The position numbers and the translations under genes are program-made. A stretch of 64,000 nucleotides of DNA from Dasypus novemcinctus (Eukaryota > Chordata > Mammalia > Cingulata > Dasypodidae): the NCBI RefSeq assembly GCF_030445035.2, contig NC_080696.1, positions 27,541,661 to 27,605,660 of the forward strand, given 5' to 3'. A model generated the notes under the pieces. It did not search any database, was not told the origin of the DNA, and worked only from the letters and a program-made list of their open reading frames with translations. Shown here piece by piece: positions 35,291 through 46,139 of this stretch (the stretch's first letter is position 1; each line of letters begins with the position of its first letter).

Positions 35291-36258
35291 TTATACTCTC
35301 CTCCAACTTTGCCTTTCCTGGTTTTTCCTTTCTTCCTGCAGAACTCCCTTTAGAATTTCTTGCAGGGGAGGTTTCTTGTTGGTGTACTCTTTCAGTTTCT
35401 GTTTGTCTGCGAATATTTTGAACTCACCATCATGTTTGAATGCTAGTTTAGCTGGATAGAGCATTCTTGGTTGGAAATTTTTTTCCTTTAGTACCTTGAC
35501 TATATCATACTACTGCCTTCTTGCCTCCATGGTTTCAGAAGAGAAATCAGCACTTTATCTAATTGAGCTTCCCTTGTATGTGATGGTTTTCTTTTCTCTT
35601 GCTGCTTTTAGGATTTTCTCTTTGTCTTGAGCATTGGATAATTTGACAAGTATATGTCTTACGGTGGGCCTGTTGGGGTTTATGACTAGTGGAGTGCGCT
35701 CTGCTTCTTGGATATGTACATCTGTCTCTTTCAGTAGATTTGGGAAGTTTTCAGCCATTATTTCCTGCAACACTCTTTCTGACCCCTTTCCCTTCTCTTC
35801 ACCTTCTGGAATGCCTATAATACGTATGTTTGAGCATTTTGCATTGTCATTCAGGTCCTAAGTCCTAATTGGATTTTTTCTATCTTCTTATTGACCCCTT
35901 CTACTATCTGTTTGATTTCTGATGTACTGTCTTCCACAGCACTAATTCTCTGCTCTGTCTCTTCTAGTCTGCTGATATTTGCTGCAAGTGTATTTTTTAT
36001 TTCTTGAACTGTGGTGTTCATTCCCATTATATCTGTTATGTTTTTGCATATGTCTGCAATTTCCCCTCCAAGTGATGTCTTCATGTTGTTAACCTCTTTC
36101 ATTACTTCGTCAAATTAGTCGGTGATAAATGTTCTGAGATCTTTCATTGCTTGTGCCAAGTTTTGCTCCCCTTCGTGATTATTGGTTTGTTGATTGGATT
36201 CAGCCATGTTTTCCTGATTACTGGTTTGGTTTGTAGATTTTTGTTGCGTTCTGGTCAT
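35291..36258 (-). pseudogene. L1 ORF1, disrupted
   Basis: The RNA-binding protein of L1, about 322 codons. The ATG at 36258-36256 opens MTRTQQKSTNQTSN. A coiled coil lies at about 36110-35880 (EEIA/ITDI...NISRLEETEQRISAVEDST), the RRM at about 35860-35720 (GIPEGEEKGKG, IMAENFPNLL), and the C-terminal domain at 35720-35291 (RHILVKLSNAQDKEKILKAARE, then FKIFADKQKLKEY). It ends at TAA 35293-35291. Lesions: a stop near 36114, a one-base loss near 35870, a stop after SSIR near 35554, and a stop near 35512. It is the correct partner of the ORF2 that follows. Confidence 0.9.
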
Positions 36259-38337
36259 CTCTTTATCTTGACGGATTTAATCAGTTCCTTAGCTTCTTTG
36301 TCTGCTCTTGGAGGTTAATTAGCTGTTATTTTTGCATAGGTGTTATATCTTCTCTTTCTCACTTTTTTCTTCTTATTCTAGTTTCTTGTTGTTGGTTAAG
36401 TTCACTTTAAAGGAAAGTATTAGTGTTGGGGAAAGGAAATTGTGTAAGCAAGGGAAAAGTGTAAAGTAGTATTGGTGATATATGATAACAAAGCAAGAAT
36501 ATGAGATCTGGGAGGATGGAGGTTAGATTCATGTAAATTGTGTAGAGTTATATCATTAGGTAGAGTACCTATTATGAGGTAGATGATTGAATATGGGAGG
36601 AATATGGTATGAGCTAAAAAGCTATTGATTTCATGAGAGAGGGAAAGAGAAAAGAAAGGTAATAGTTTCAAGAGTGGATAACAGACAGAAAACAAAACAT
36701 AGGTATTAGAAATTAAGACTTAGACCCTTCGTGGATCGAAGAAAGGGAGGTGGGAGGTGGAATATAGAAGAGCCAGTAGATGGTGACGGATATCAAAATG
36801 TAGGGGAAAGAGGATAGTGTAGGTACCCTAAATCAGTTCACACAGAAATGAGGCAGTGAATGATGAGAAAACCCAGCGAATGTGAGGTGTTTCCTGCCGC
36901 ACCTATTGTATAATTGAGTTAAAATAAACTAAGTAGAATATGAGGGACAAGAGGGAGAGAGACAACAGAAAAAAAGGGAGAGAAAAAAAGGGGGGGAGGA
37001 AGGGACGAGAGGAAGAAAGGTAAAGAGGGTGGGCAAGGGGTGGGGAACAGGTAGTGAAAAGAAAAATAAAACAAAACAGATATACATGAACCAGAATTAA
37101 AACACCCACTACACAGCACCTACTACCAAAAAAAAACCCTTAAATAACTAAGTAAAAAAAGACTTTGGGGGATACGCTGTGAGAGAAGACTAGGGGATAA
37201 TGTGGTGTTAGCAATCAGGAAATTGAAAAAAGTAAAGAATAAGTCACAATGAAAATAAAAACAAAACAAAATGAAACGATAACGAAAAAATGCCAACTTT
37301 GAAGGCTAGGGCATTTAAGGACCTCAGATGGACCTCAGTGCGTGATGGATTCAGGGATGGAAAGTCTGAGATATTGAGGACTCAAGAGGTGTGAGTCTCT
37401 GTAGTGTGGGCCACCAGAATTTAGGGAATTCAGACCTGGCAGCCTCCAATCTGGTCAAGAGGAAGCCTGGGAGCCCCACAGTGTAACACAGCCCTCAGGG
37501 ATCCCCACAGCTGGGTGCCAACCCTATGGAGGAGGTCAGATCCGCAAACTCTATATTGTGACTGAACCCTGCAATTCACTTACTTTGCTGGACTCATTAG
37601 TACATTATCTTTCGCTTCAGCTTTTGGACAGCTCCCGTCCTGTGATTCCAAACCACTACCACTAGAGGGCGCCTCTACACCGCAGCCACTTTTCAAGTAC
37701 AGATCCGAAGCCCGGCCTGTGACGCCGAAAACAGATTCAAAAACCGGAATTCTCAAGCTTCGCAGAATATTCCCTAATCGGCTTCCAGACGTGTCCCCCC
37801 ACCTTGCCGCAGCCTAGAACAATTTTCCAATTACTTCTCTTTATTGCCTACAGCCTATTTGGGTTGGAGAACGGTTGCCGGGCTTTTGGGGTTGGGGCTT
37901 CAGGCGGAAGCGCTATTGTTTATATTCTCACTCAAAAGTTTCTCCTGCTTCACAACAAAACACCGTCTATCTTCCCAAATCGATCCACAAAGGTGATCTG
38001 TCACATCAATCTGTCAACAGCTTGCCCAGAGCTCTCGAACTCCTTAGCCCTTCAGAGACATCCAAAAGTGGAACCCCAGGACAGGACCGTGGTTCCTCCC
38101 ACCCCCAACAGTGAGGAGCCCGTGTGTGGGTCTCACCTGCGGGCAATAGAACCCAAATTATATCTACTAGACCAATCCTCTCCGTTACCTTTCCACCCAA
38201 TCGATGTCCCGGCACTTCTGCCCTGCAAAAATCCCGAAAAAGCCTCGCCTTGGAGAACCTGCCACCGCGCCCAGGCGTCTCTTCCCGGGACAGACCACAA
38301 AGGCAAGTTCACTCAGTGATCATCTTGTCTCCTCCCC
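36259..38337 (-). promoter_or_regulatory. L1 5' UTR (promoter region)
   Basis: About 2.1 kb between the L1 5' end and ORF1. The distal 700 bp (37640-38337) is GC-rich with several CpGs, unlike the AT-rich surroundings, and is where an L1 promoter would lie. The proximal part (36400-37320) is purine-rich on the plus strand (for example 36945-37060). No TATA box is evident, as usual for L1. Open frames on the plus strand (37804-38319) are chance frames in GC-rich sequence. Confidence 0.7.
37659..37672 (+). promoter_or_regulatory. CTCF-type motif
   Basis: CCACTAGAGGGCGC agrees at all 14 positions with the common core consensus CCASYAGRKGGCRS of the zinc-finger protein CTCF. It lies in the GC-rich part of the L1 5' UTR. 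Binding in vivo depends on methylation and flanks and is not shown by sequence. Confidence 0.55.
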
Positions 38338-38344
38338 TCTTTGT

Positions 38345-38540
38345 GATTTTTTATTATTAAATTGTCTTTTTTAAAAAAGATATATAGGTCACGAAAAATA
38401 TTACACTAAAAAATATAAGAGGTTCCCACATACCCCACACCCCACTCCCCCACTTCTCCCTCATCAACCTCTTTCATCATTGTGGCACATTCGTTGCATA
38501 TGGTGAAGACATGTTGGAGCGCTGCTGCACCATGTTGATT
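38345..38540 (-). mobile_element. L1 3' end fragment
   Basis: Directly next to the 5' end of the full-length L1: T-rich start, 'agaggttcccacataccccacaccccactcccccac', 'catcaacctctttcatcattgtggcacattc' and 'ttggagcgctgctgcacca'. These are the landmarks of the L1 3' terminus seen at 17.1, 46.2 and 53.6 kb. Confidence 0.8.
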
Positions 38541-38544
38541 TGCA

Positions 38545-39290
38545 ATATATTTAGCAACAACAGAAAGTGCTCCAGGACAGCAAGAATAAAAAAATATCTT
38601 AAGGTCTTGAAAATTTCCAATAGCAAATGAACACTCTTATTCTCTGGGCCAGTCAGTTCCTATTGTACCCAGGAAAATGGAGTGCATTAGTCAACAAATC
38701 AAATTCAAGTCCTTGCAGAGAGATTTTAAATAATGTTTGTTTCCTTTGGAAAGCCAGGTTGCTATATATTAATACCCCACACAACATGGCAGTTTATTCT
38801 GTGCATCCCAAAGATAGAAATAGAGAAAATGTGGATTCTCCAGTAGACATAAGTGGAGTTTAAGCCATTTCTAGTTGATTTTCTTCTCTTGCCCTTTGTG
38901 GTTTAAGACAGTTTTGCAGTCCTAACTGGGAGTTAAACTTATAGGTCTATTCAACTGTAGCAGCTATTAGTACTCTAGAGAAACTGTAATTGACAACAGC
39001 ATTAAACACCATGGTATGCAATACACCTATCATGTAGGTATTTTCTTTAATTGACAAGTTCAGGCTTACTAATTTCTGCCTAGTGTAGAGTGTCAGGAAT
39101 TTGGATTTACTTCATTTGTAAACTTTTTTGATATTTTATTTAATACATCCATAAATGCTTTGAGAATTAAATGCTATCATACATTTATAGTAGAAATGTA
39201 AATAGCATGCACTTTTCCCAAATGTAAAGGAAAATATAAATGCAAACAATGTGTGATATATATGGCAATGAAAATATTCATATATGATTT
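38545..39290. other. No gene seen
   Basis: AT-rich unique-looking sequence. The 78-codon frame at 38627-38863 has no recognisable motif and no support. Confidence 0.5.
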
Positions 39291-39299
39291 TAAAATAAA

Positions 39300-39432
39300 T
39301 ACCTTATATCTTTATATCTTTCTGTATCTCATTCTTTAACTATATCTCTCTAAATCTTTATCATCTATCTATCATCTTCTATCTACCTATGTTCTCTCTC
39401 TCTCTTTTATCATCATCATCATCATCTATCTT
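39300..39432 (+). repeat. Simple repeats
   Basis: Degenerate 'atct/tatc' stretch, a short (ct)n run at about 39393-39405 and (atc)n at 39410-39430. Confidence 0.8.
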
Positions 39433-39769
39433 GGTCTAAAGCCATATATCCCTTCACCCTTCTTCAAACATTGTGATAAAGAAGAGTTTTCTGCATTGGG
39501 ACTTAGGTACCACTATTCCAGATATCCTTTCTACATGGTAGAAGAGAATCTCAGAGGCCCACATTCCCTTTCTCCTTAATACTCTCAATCTCCCAATCAC
39601 ATCCAAGAAGATTAATCTCATTATATATTTTTTAAATTAGGTAAATAATGTACAGGTTATGCAGATCTTAAATGTTTACTTAGATGAGCTGTGGCAATTA
39701 TATAATCCTATGTAATGAATTTACCCTCTTACCAGCTGTATTCCATTTGAAAAATTTTAGCCAGGTATT

Positions 39770-40200
39770 GGGTCTTATTAGGATCTTATTTGAATTTCAC
39801 TGCTGCTGAAAGATTATGAAAAATTTTTAATGTGATTATTGACCATTCATATATCTTCCATTTGCTAAAATCTTTAGGGATTTTACTGGGTTATTTGTAT
39901 GATTCTTGAATTGTTAGTCTCATTTTGATATCATAGACAAAAATATTTGTTCAGATATGTGTCTTGAGAATATTTTCCCTAGTCTATTGCTTGCCTTTTG
40001 ACATCAACTCTGAGTTATATTGTACATACTAAACTGAGCCAATTTAAAGTGTACAATTTGATGAGCTTCGATAAATTTAAAAATCCATAAATTCACTTCC
40101 ACAGTCAAGATATAGAATATTTTCATTTTTCCCAAATTTTCTTCAGGTCCCTTTTCAGTACATCCCTCTCTCAACCCCTAGCCTTAAGGAAATTCAGATC
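39770..40200 (-). mobile_element. Old L1 remnant
   Basis: Antisense order of an old L1 ORF2 end and 3' UTR: 'gattattgaccattcatatatcttcc', 'gattttactgggttatttgtatgattcttgaattgtta', 'tattttccctagtctattgcttgcc', then 'aagtgtacaatttgatgagcttcgataaa' and 'cacagtcaagatatagaatattttcattttt'. It is far more diverged than the L1s at 28-54 kb. Confidence 0.6.
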
Positions 40201-40614
40201 TGCTTTCTATCCCTACACAAAAAAGTGGATCAGAAATTTTAATATAAAGAATTATTAATACACTAAGGAATGAAGTAACAAGGGATTGGTTAGTAAGACC
40301 TAAAAATAACTCTAACCAATATAGGAATAGCAAACATAAGGATCAGCCACTACTCATGAGATGGAGATAGAGCTCTGAAAAAGAGGCCTCTCCTATCAGG
40401 GCTGAAAGGCAGTTCTTGACTGAAAAGCACAGCTATGAAGTAGTGAATGGTAGAGAAGCCTATGTCATGCTGTGCTAGAGAAACTGCTGGAATCTGTTCT
40501 TGAGGGTGCTGGGAAATTATTTTCATGGGAAGGTGCCTCATTAAACATAGTCTTCTTCAAAATTGATCATGAGGAGATGTCAAGGGAAGTTGCTGCCTGA
40601 TTTAACTGCTAACA

Positions 40615-41010
40615 GCTATTTTAGTTTCCTCACTGCTAAAACAAATACCATGAATTAGGCTGGCTAAAATATTAGGAATTTATTGTTAGCATTTGAAGCT
40701 AGTATAAATTCAAAATCAAGGAGTCATCAAGCAATGCTTTATGTGGCATTCTGGTGCTGGCTGCCAGTGATCCTTTTCCCTTGGTTTTTGTGTCATATGG
40801 CAGTGCACGTAGCCTGTCCTGGATTCTCCTTTCTCTTCCAGATTCCACTGACTTCTAGCTTCTGGCTGTTTCCTGTGCTTTCTCTGCTGAAAGCATCTCC
40901 ATAAAGCCTCCAGTTATAGGATTAAGTCCCATCCTAATCCAGGTGCACCACACCTTAATTGAAGAAACCTCATCAAAAGTCCCTATTTACAATGCTTCTA
41001 GCACATATGG
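40615..41010 (+). repeat. Unclassified interspersed repeat, left part
   Basis: The sequence 'ttttagtttcctcactgctaaaacaaataccatgaatt', 'gtggcattctggtgctggctgcc', 'gattaagtcccatcctaatccaggtgcaccacaccttaattgaag' and 'catcaaaagtccctatttacaatg' reads like a repeat I associate with several mammals, but I cannot name it. A likely right end ('acacccacaggaatggatta') lies at 41924-41985 beyond an insertion. Confidence 0.5.
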
Positions 41011-41014
41011 CCTT

Positions 41015-41920
41015 GCATTTTTCCTACAACCCTTCAGTTCTTTCCCCATCTAGTTACCTCAGCATTTCATTTCTCAATAGTTACACACCAAGTCTTGAGT
41101 AATAGCTGTGATCTTCTGACTGATAAGTAATGCATGCTTAGACTTCCATCCTGGAAACTCTACAAATAAACTGATCTGTGAACTGCTTGACTACCTTTTT
41201 ATCAATAGATCCCTTACATAATTACTGTAAGATGTAACTTCAGCTTCAGCCCTACAAAAAACATTGTAAATGCTCATTTTATGTAATTACTCTGAAAGTG
41301 TGACTTCTGCTCTGTTTGGAAACCTTGTGAATGTCCTTTCCTTGATTATCTGTCCTGTAAACTGCACTTTTTAGCCATGCTTCCCCCTCACATGCCCTTC
41401 ACTTTTGAATGTAGACATGTAATATAAAAGACATGTCTATCTTTTTTTTTTTTTTAAGGTACTGGGGGCTAAAGTTTGAACCAAGGATCTGGTGTATGGG
41501 AAGACAGCACTCAACCACTGAACCACTTCAGCTCCCCTGAGTTTTTTTTTGGGGGGGGGAAGGTGGGAGGCATCAGGGACCTAATCCAGGACCTCCCACA
41601 TGGAAAGCAGGCACTCAACCACTTGAGTCACATCCCTCCAAAAGACCTTTCTTTGCGACAAGTAAAGCTCAAGAATTGGAGGTGCCACACTCTACACCCA
41701 CCATTACATATTAAGATTTAGGCCACGACCAGACTGGGTCTGTTCATGAGAGAGGACTTCTCTCCAGACCATCAAGGGTGAGGCTCCACATTAGACCCCT
41801 ATTAAGTGTTCTTTTGCTCACCAAGCTAGACTTGTCTGAGTCTTTCTTTGGTCAGACATACCCCTCTTAGTTTGGTGGGAAGCTGTCATTTTATATCACT
41901 TCCTACTATACTCAAAGCAA
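41015..41920 (+). mobile_element. Probable LTR insertion
   Basis: About 900 bp separate the two parts of the repeat around it. A TATA box ('aatataaaagac') is at about 41420. The right part ends in 'ttgtctgagtctttctttggtcaga', wording typical of U5 of class I (gammaretrovirus-like) LTRs. A SINE pair sits just after the TATA box. I could not fix the TG and CA ends or a target duplication. Confidence 0.45.
41442..41637 (-). mobile_element. tRNA-derived SINE, dimeric
   Basis: Two antisense tRNA-like heads: 41460-41536 ('gtttgaaccaaggatc', 'actcaaccactgaaccac') and 41570-41637 ('aggacctcccacatgg', 'gcactcaaccacttgagtcacat'). They are separated by a T/G homopolymer stretch and preceded by poly(T). 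Confidence 0.7.
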
Positions 41921-42524
41921 CACCCACAGGAATGGATTAGAAATAAGAATATGTTTTTCTTGGGTATATGCTCCAAGTCACCAAATTAGCCGTGTACTGC
42001 TGGCTGCACTTGTTGAAGGAGGCTGGGGCTGGAGAAATGTCCCATGATGTAGGAATACTTGAAAGATCTCACATTTTTGTTCTTTCAAGTTTGGAGTGAT
42101 TACAAATAACTTTCTCAGATCACCCTTTTCCATATGCCCACAATTTCTCTTGATTTATACCCAGTAGTAGGATTGTTGATCATAGCTATGTATAGATTCA
42201 GTTTTACAATTTGTGTACTTGACACATCAGCTAATATCAGCTGGAGGTTCTGGATCACCTGTTCTTATCTGGTCTTGGCTGGTGAACTTACCTCCAAGGT
42301 ATAAGTTTTCGGATTGTTTGGAAAGCTATGCATTATGTACCTATGATCTTCTTGAATCACTGAGCCAAAGTATGGTATTCCAAAGTCAATAACTGAGGTG
42401 TAAAAAGGAACATAAAACAATAAAAACTTTTTTAAGTTCTTGTTTGGGAATAACATAGCTGAAGCATAATCAAGAATTAAGGATGTATACTGTGGAACTG
42501 AAAAGTTACATGGTAAAGAACTAC

Positions 42525-42935
42525 TATAGAACTATTGTGACTAGCAAAGGAAGAAATTGTATCATTGATGTGGAGAAAGTGGCCACAGTAGTTGCTGAGG
42601 GCAGGGAGAGGGAAGAAGAGATGTGATGTGGGAGCATTTTCGGGACTTGGAGTTGTCCTAAATTATATTGCAGGGACAGATGCTGGACTTTATATATACT
42701 GCGATAACCCACTGAATGGACTGGGGAGAGTGTAAACTACAATATAAATTATTATCCATATGGTGCAGCAGTACTAAAAATATATTCATGAAATGCATTG
42801 AATGTGCCACAAAGATGAAAAGGTTGTTGATATGGGAGGAGAGGGATGGGGTGGGTGTGGAGTATATGGAAACCTCTTATACTTTTTCATGTAATATTAT
42901 TTTGTAATCTATGTATCATAAAAAAAAAGACAATA
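42525..42935 (+). mobile_element. L1 3' end fragment
   Basis: Sense orientation: 'agtggccacagtagttgctgagggcagggagagggaagaagag', 'gggagcattttcgggacttggagttgtcc', 'gttgatatgggaggagagggatggggtgggtgtggagtatatggaaacctcttatactttt' and a terminal A run at about 42921. It is the reverse complement of the copies at 46.2 and 53.6 kb. Confidence 0.85.
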
Positions 42936-43224
42936 AGCAAAAAAGAGGGGAAAAAAAGAGACACCAGGAAGCAGAATAATGTCAGAAAGCTAAAAAAAAA
43001 AAAAGGAACATAGTTACAGGGAGGGATGAAGAATTAGACCCAAATCTCAATCAACCTGAAGTTGATGGTAAATTTTGTTTCCTGGAAAATAAACTTTTTG
43101 ATACTGTCAGACATGAATAACCTAACTGTGACTGCTTTGATTGAAGTTTTCCATATTAATGGACCATTTGATTGGTTTAATCAAATGACTGTCCTTGCTG
43201 ATTGTTGCTTGTTAATCATAATTG

Positions 43225-43600
43225 ATGTCTCACAGAGTGTGCAGATTTGAATCTTTTGTGGACCCTAGAAAATGATGTTCTTAACCTAACCCATTCCTGT
43301 ATATGAAAGTCTGTTTTATGTATGGCCTTTTAGTTAGATTCAGTTAAGGGATTTTTTTATTAGATCAGTATGATTAGATTGCTTTATTTAAGGGCCTTTT
43401 GTTAGATTGCAGGGCCCAGTGTGGGTCCTAATCCTCTCACTAGAGTCTTATATAAACTGAGGACTGAAAGCAGAGAAACAGAGATAGAGAGCTGCCATTT
43501 TACCCTGCCATACGAGAGAGGACTCAAGGATCCCCTACAGCTTCAGAAAGAGAAACCCCAAGAGGCTGAGGGAAAAAAATTTAAAAATAAAATAATAACT
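43225..43600 (+). repeat. Possible interspersed repeat
   Basis: 'cttaacctaacccattcctgt', 'gtagattgctttatttaagggcctttt'-like wording, 'cctctcactagagtcttatataaactga' (a TATA-like element) and the purine-rich 'agcagagaaacagagatagagagctgcca' suggest a repeat of the MER or LTR kind. No second copy is present in this window, so the call is weak. Confidence 0.3.
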
Positions 43601-43894
43601 TTTAGGTCCCTAGAAACTCCTTTAGAATAGGTTGTTCTTTTTATTTTGGAAAATGCTGTTGAATGGATATTTATTTACACAAATGTGTTGCAGAAATTCT
43701 CAAGGTACATAAATTTATACTTTCTATCTGAAAGTTCACATTTTATTTGAGGAAGTATGTGTATGTTTGGCAATATAAATTATTTCATGAAGGTCATCCA
43801 AAGGAATAGTGATGGGCTATCTATTTCTATGTATGAATTACATTGGGGGGAAATTTATAAAAACTGATCTAGACCATATTATGCAAATATTATT

Positions 43895-44048
43895 ATTTTT
43901 AATTTTTTAAGTATATTTTTATTTATTTTTAAAAGATACATAGATCACAAAAAATGTTATTAAAAATATAGGAGGTACCCATATGCCCTACTCCCCACAT
44001 TCTTCACTTTTCCCACACCAACAACTTCTTGCATAAGTGTGGTATATG
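43895..44048 (-). mobile_element. L1 3' end fragment, very short
   Basis: T-rich start, 'agatacatagatcacaaaaaatgttattaaaaatataggaggtaccc', a C-rich part and 'cacaccaacaacttcttgcataagtgtgg', as in the other L1 3' termini. Only about 150 bp were inserted. Confidence 0.8.
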
Positions 44049-44426
44049 CAAATATTAATTTTCATATCATGCATATTAGTAAACATGACTTCAGGAAATT
44101 TACTGATGTTGGAAAATTATTTTAACACATGAATGTATTAAGTTTGGTAATATTTATTTTTCTTCATAACTGGCCTTGTTTGCTACTCTACATCTTAGAA
44201 AGATTGGCCCTAAAAGAGGAAAAAAAAAGTAATTTAGATTGGCAGTTAGCAAAATGGACTGTGGGACTTCTCCATTAACAGCCTGTGTTTCCAGGATGTT
44301 ACTGTCTAGATACATAGGGCATTCAAACTTAAAGGCCTCTTGTTGGTAGGGATAACTATATTCTAAGCACAAAGTAAAAACCCAAGTTTGAGGATATGGA
44401 AGCAATATCCAGAAGAGATTCTCTAC

Positions 44427-44570
44427 TTACATATATTTTTTTATTTCCTTCCCCTGCCCCGAGATGGTGCCCTCATCTGTCTGCTTGTCTGCTCATCTTC
44501 TTTAGGGTGTACTGGGAACCAAACCCAGGACTTCCTGGTTGCAGCAACTGCTGGTTGAGGCACTTGTGGT
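44427..44570 (-). mobile_element. tRNA-derived SINE fragment
   Basis: Antisense: T-rich start, 'ccttcccctgccccgagatggtgcc', 'gctcatcttctttagggtgtactgggaaccaaacccaggacttcc' (B-box region). The tRNA-like head's start is missing or diverged. Confidence 0.55.
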
Positions 44571-44689
44571 GTCTGCTGGTTGTGGCAGAGACTTGCACCA
44601 AGCTTAACCTCTGGAATAGTCTTCCAACTAACTTGGAAATCTCTTGGCCTCAGAACCTCTGGTGGCCACTGCCTTATGTCAATGATTAG

Positions 44690-45180
44690 AGTCCTACTGC
44701 TAGAATAACAATAAGTCTACAGTTAAATAATAAGAAGTCTGGTTTAGTCCACTGTTCATTCCCCAATATTGAGGATTTCAGGATGGCGATGTTCACTCTG
44801 CTTCTAATTGAGAGGGAGCTTAGATCCCATGGGGGAGATGGATGGAATTGTCTTTCTTGCAGTTGCAGATACTCTCTGTTGCCTGGGATGAACATTGTCC
44901 ATCATCATCTCCTTGCTAAGTTCTGAATCTCTTGGTTGTAGAAACTCATTCGTATTTACCATTTCACCCTTTTGGTCAAGGTCTTTTTCCAGATGCTTTT
45001 ATAGTTGGAGCTTGGTAATAATCCCTCCGTGCTGAAGGATGTTGTTAATGTGGGAAAGTGTGGGAAGGGGAGGAATTGGGGGATAAGAGAATTCCTTGTA
45101 TTTTTCGTAACACTTAAGTACACTAAAGCTCCTTTAAAAATAAAAAATAAAATAAAAATAAAAAGTTAAATAAATGAGTA
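44690..45180. mobile_element. L1 3' end with inverted 5' part
   Basis: 44690-45040 is L1 3' UTR in minus orientation ('gagagggagcttagatccca', 'ttgcagttgcagatactctctgttgcc', 'gtctttttccagatgctttt'). 45045-45180 is the L1 terminus in plus orientation ('gggaaagtgtgggaaggggaggaattgggggataagagaattcc', then an A-rich tail). This head-to-head arrangement is what twin priming of one L1 insertion leaves. Confidence 0.6.
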
Positions 45181-45609
45181 TTGTGTTATGCTGCCAAAAA
45201 AAGAAATTCTTAATTTGAATGAAGGTCAACTTATCAATTTAAAAAAATGTAGATTATGTTTTTATTGTAGTATATAAGAATATTAACATTACCTAAACTG
45301 ATAAAGATTTTCTATATATTTCTTCTCGACATTATATGATTTTCTGTTTTATATTTAGGTCTATGATAATTACTGAGTTAGTTTTTGTCTATTGTGTGAA
45401 GTCTGCTCTGAAGTATTTTTTATTATATATGGATATTCAAATATTCAAAAGACCATTCTTTCACCACTTGATTTTTTTGTACACTTAATAAATATCATTT
45501 TTGCATATATGATTTGAACTATTTCTAGCCTGTTTTCTTTCTTTGATTTAGTGATCTACTCTTCCTCTCCTTTTTTTTTTTAGTCTTTTTAAAAAATTAA
45601 ATTGTCTTT

Positions 45610-46139
45610 TTGTAGCCATTTGATATAATTGATGAATTCCAAAAAGAAATATTGGATTATGCTTGTAATCTGATCTGTCCCTGGGCATAATCGAGTTATG
45701 ATTAGGGCATTGAGTCACCAACCCTTGGTGGACAGGGACTCACAGATGAAAGGCATGGTAAAGAAGAGAATTGAGGGCTTTTGATATTGGAGTTTGATGC
45801 TGAAACCTAAAGCTGGAGCCCTGGGAAGTAAACCCACAGAGGAAAGAGAAGCCGGGCCCAGGAAGAGAGGAAGTTTTAGCCCAGGAAGAAGCAAGCCCTG
45901 GGATGAAAGGAACCCTGAATCCAGGGAAAAGCAGGACCCTTGAAGGGATAAATCCAGGAAGCCTGAACCCTCACAGCTGTCAGAGCCATCTTGCTCCAAC
46001 ATGTGAAAATACTTTGGTATTTTGGTGAGGGAAATAACTAATGCTTTATGGCCTGGTATCTGTATACTCCTACCCCAAATAAATACCCTTTATAAAAACC
46101 AACCAATATCTGGCAGCACACCTTTGGCTGACTAATACA
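45610..46139 (-). repeat. Unclassified interspersed repeat, copy 2 (full)
   Basis: The most complete copy, about 530 bp. The minus sense starts TGTATTAGTCAGCCAAAGG (46139 end) and runs through 'ttggagcaagatggctctgacagc' to 'tttttggaattcatcaa' near 45640. Related copies are 12250-12510 and 60636-61200. Confidence 0.65.

Larger units (their letters stand above)
28612..38337 (-). mobile_element. Full-length L1 retrotransposon
   Basis: About 9.7 kb on the minus strand. The 5' end reads GGAGGGGAGGAGACAAGATG (antisense at about 38337). Then follow a GC-richer 5' UTR of about 2 kb, ORF1 (36258-35291), a 73-bp gap, ORF2 (35217-31400), and a 2.8-kb 3' UTR ending in an A-rich tail (T-rich on the plus strand at 28612-28640). 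It is longer than human L1 (6 kb), mainly because of the two UTRs. ORF1 and ORF2 carry only a handful of lesions, so it is the youngest long L1 here. It landed at the end of the ERVL pol remnant. Confidence 0.92.

Noticed and set aside
36903-37119. Leu/Ser/Phe-rich membrane-protein-like frames
   Set aside because: They are the complement of a purine-rich stretch in the L1 5' UTR. The hydrophobic residues follow from the T/C bias.
37804-38319. 171-codon frame, plus strand, possibly a gene near the CTCF motif
   Set aside because: It is antisense to the GC-rich L1 5' UTR and shows no domain. Its right end coincides with the L1 5' end.
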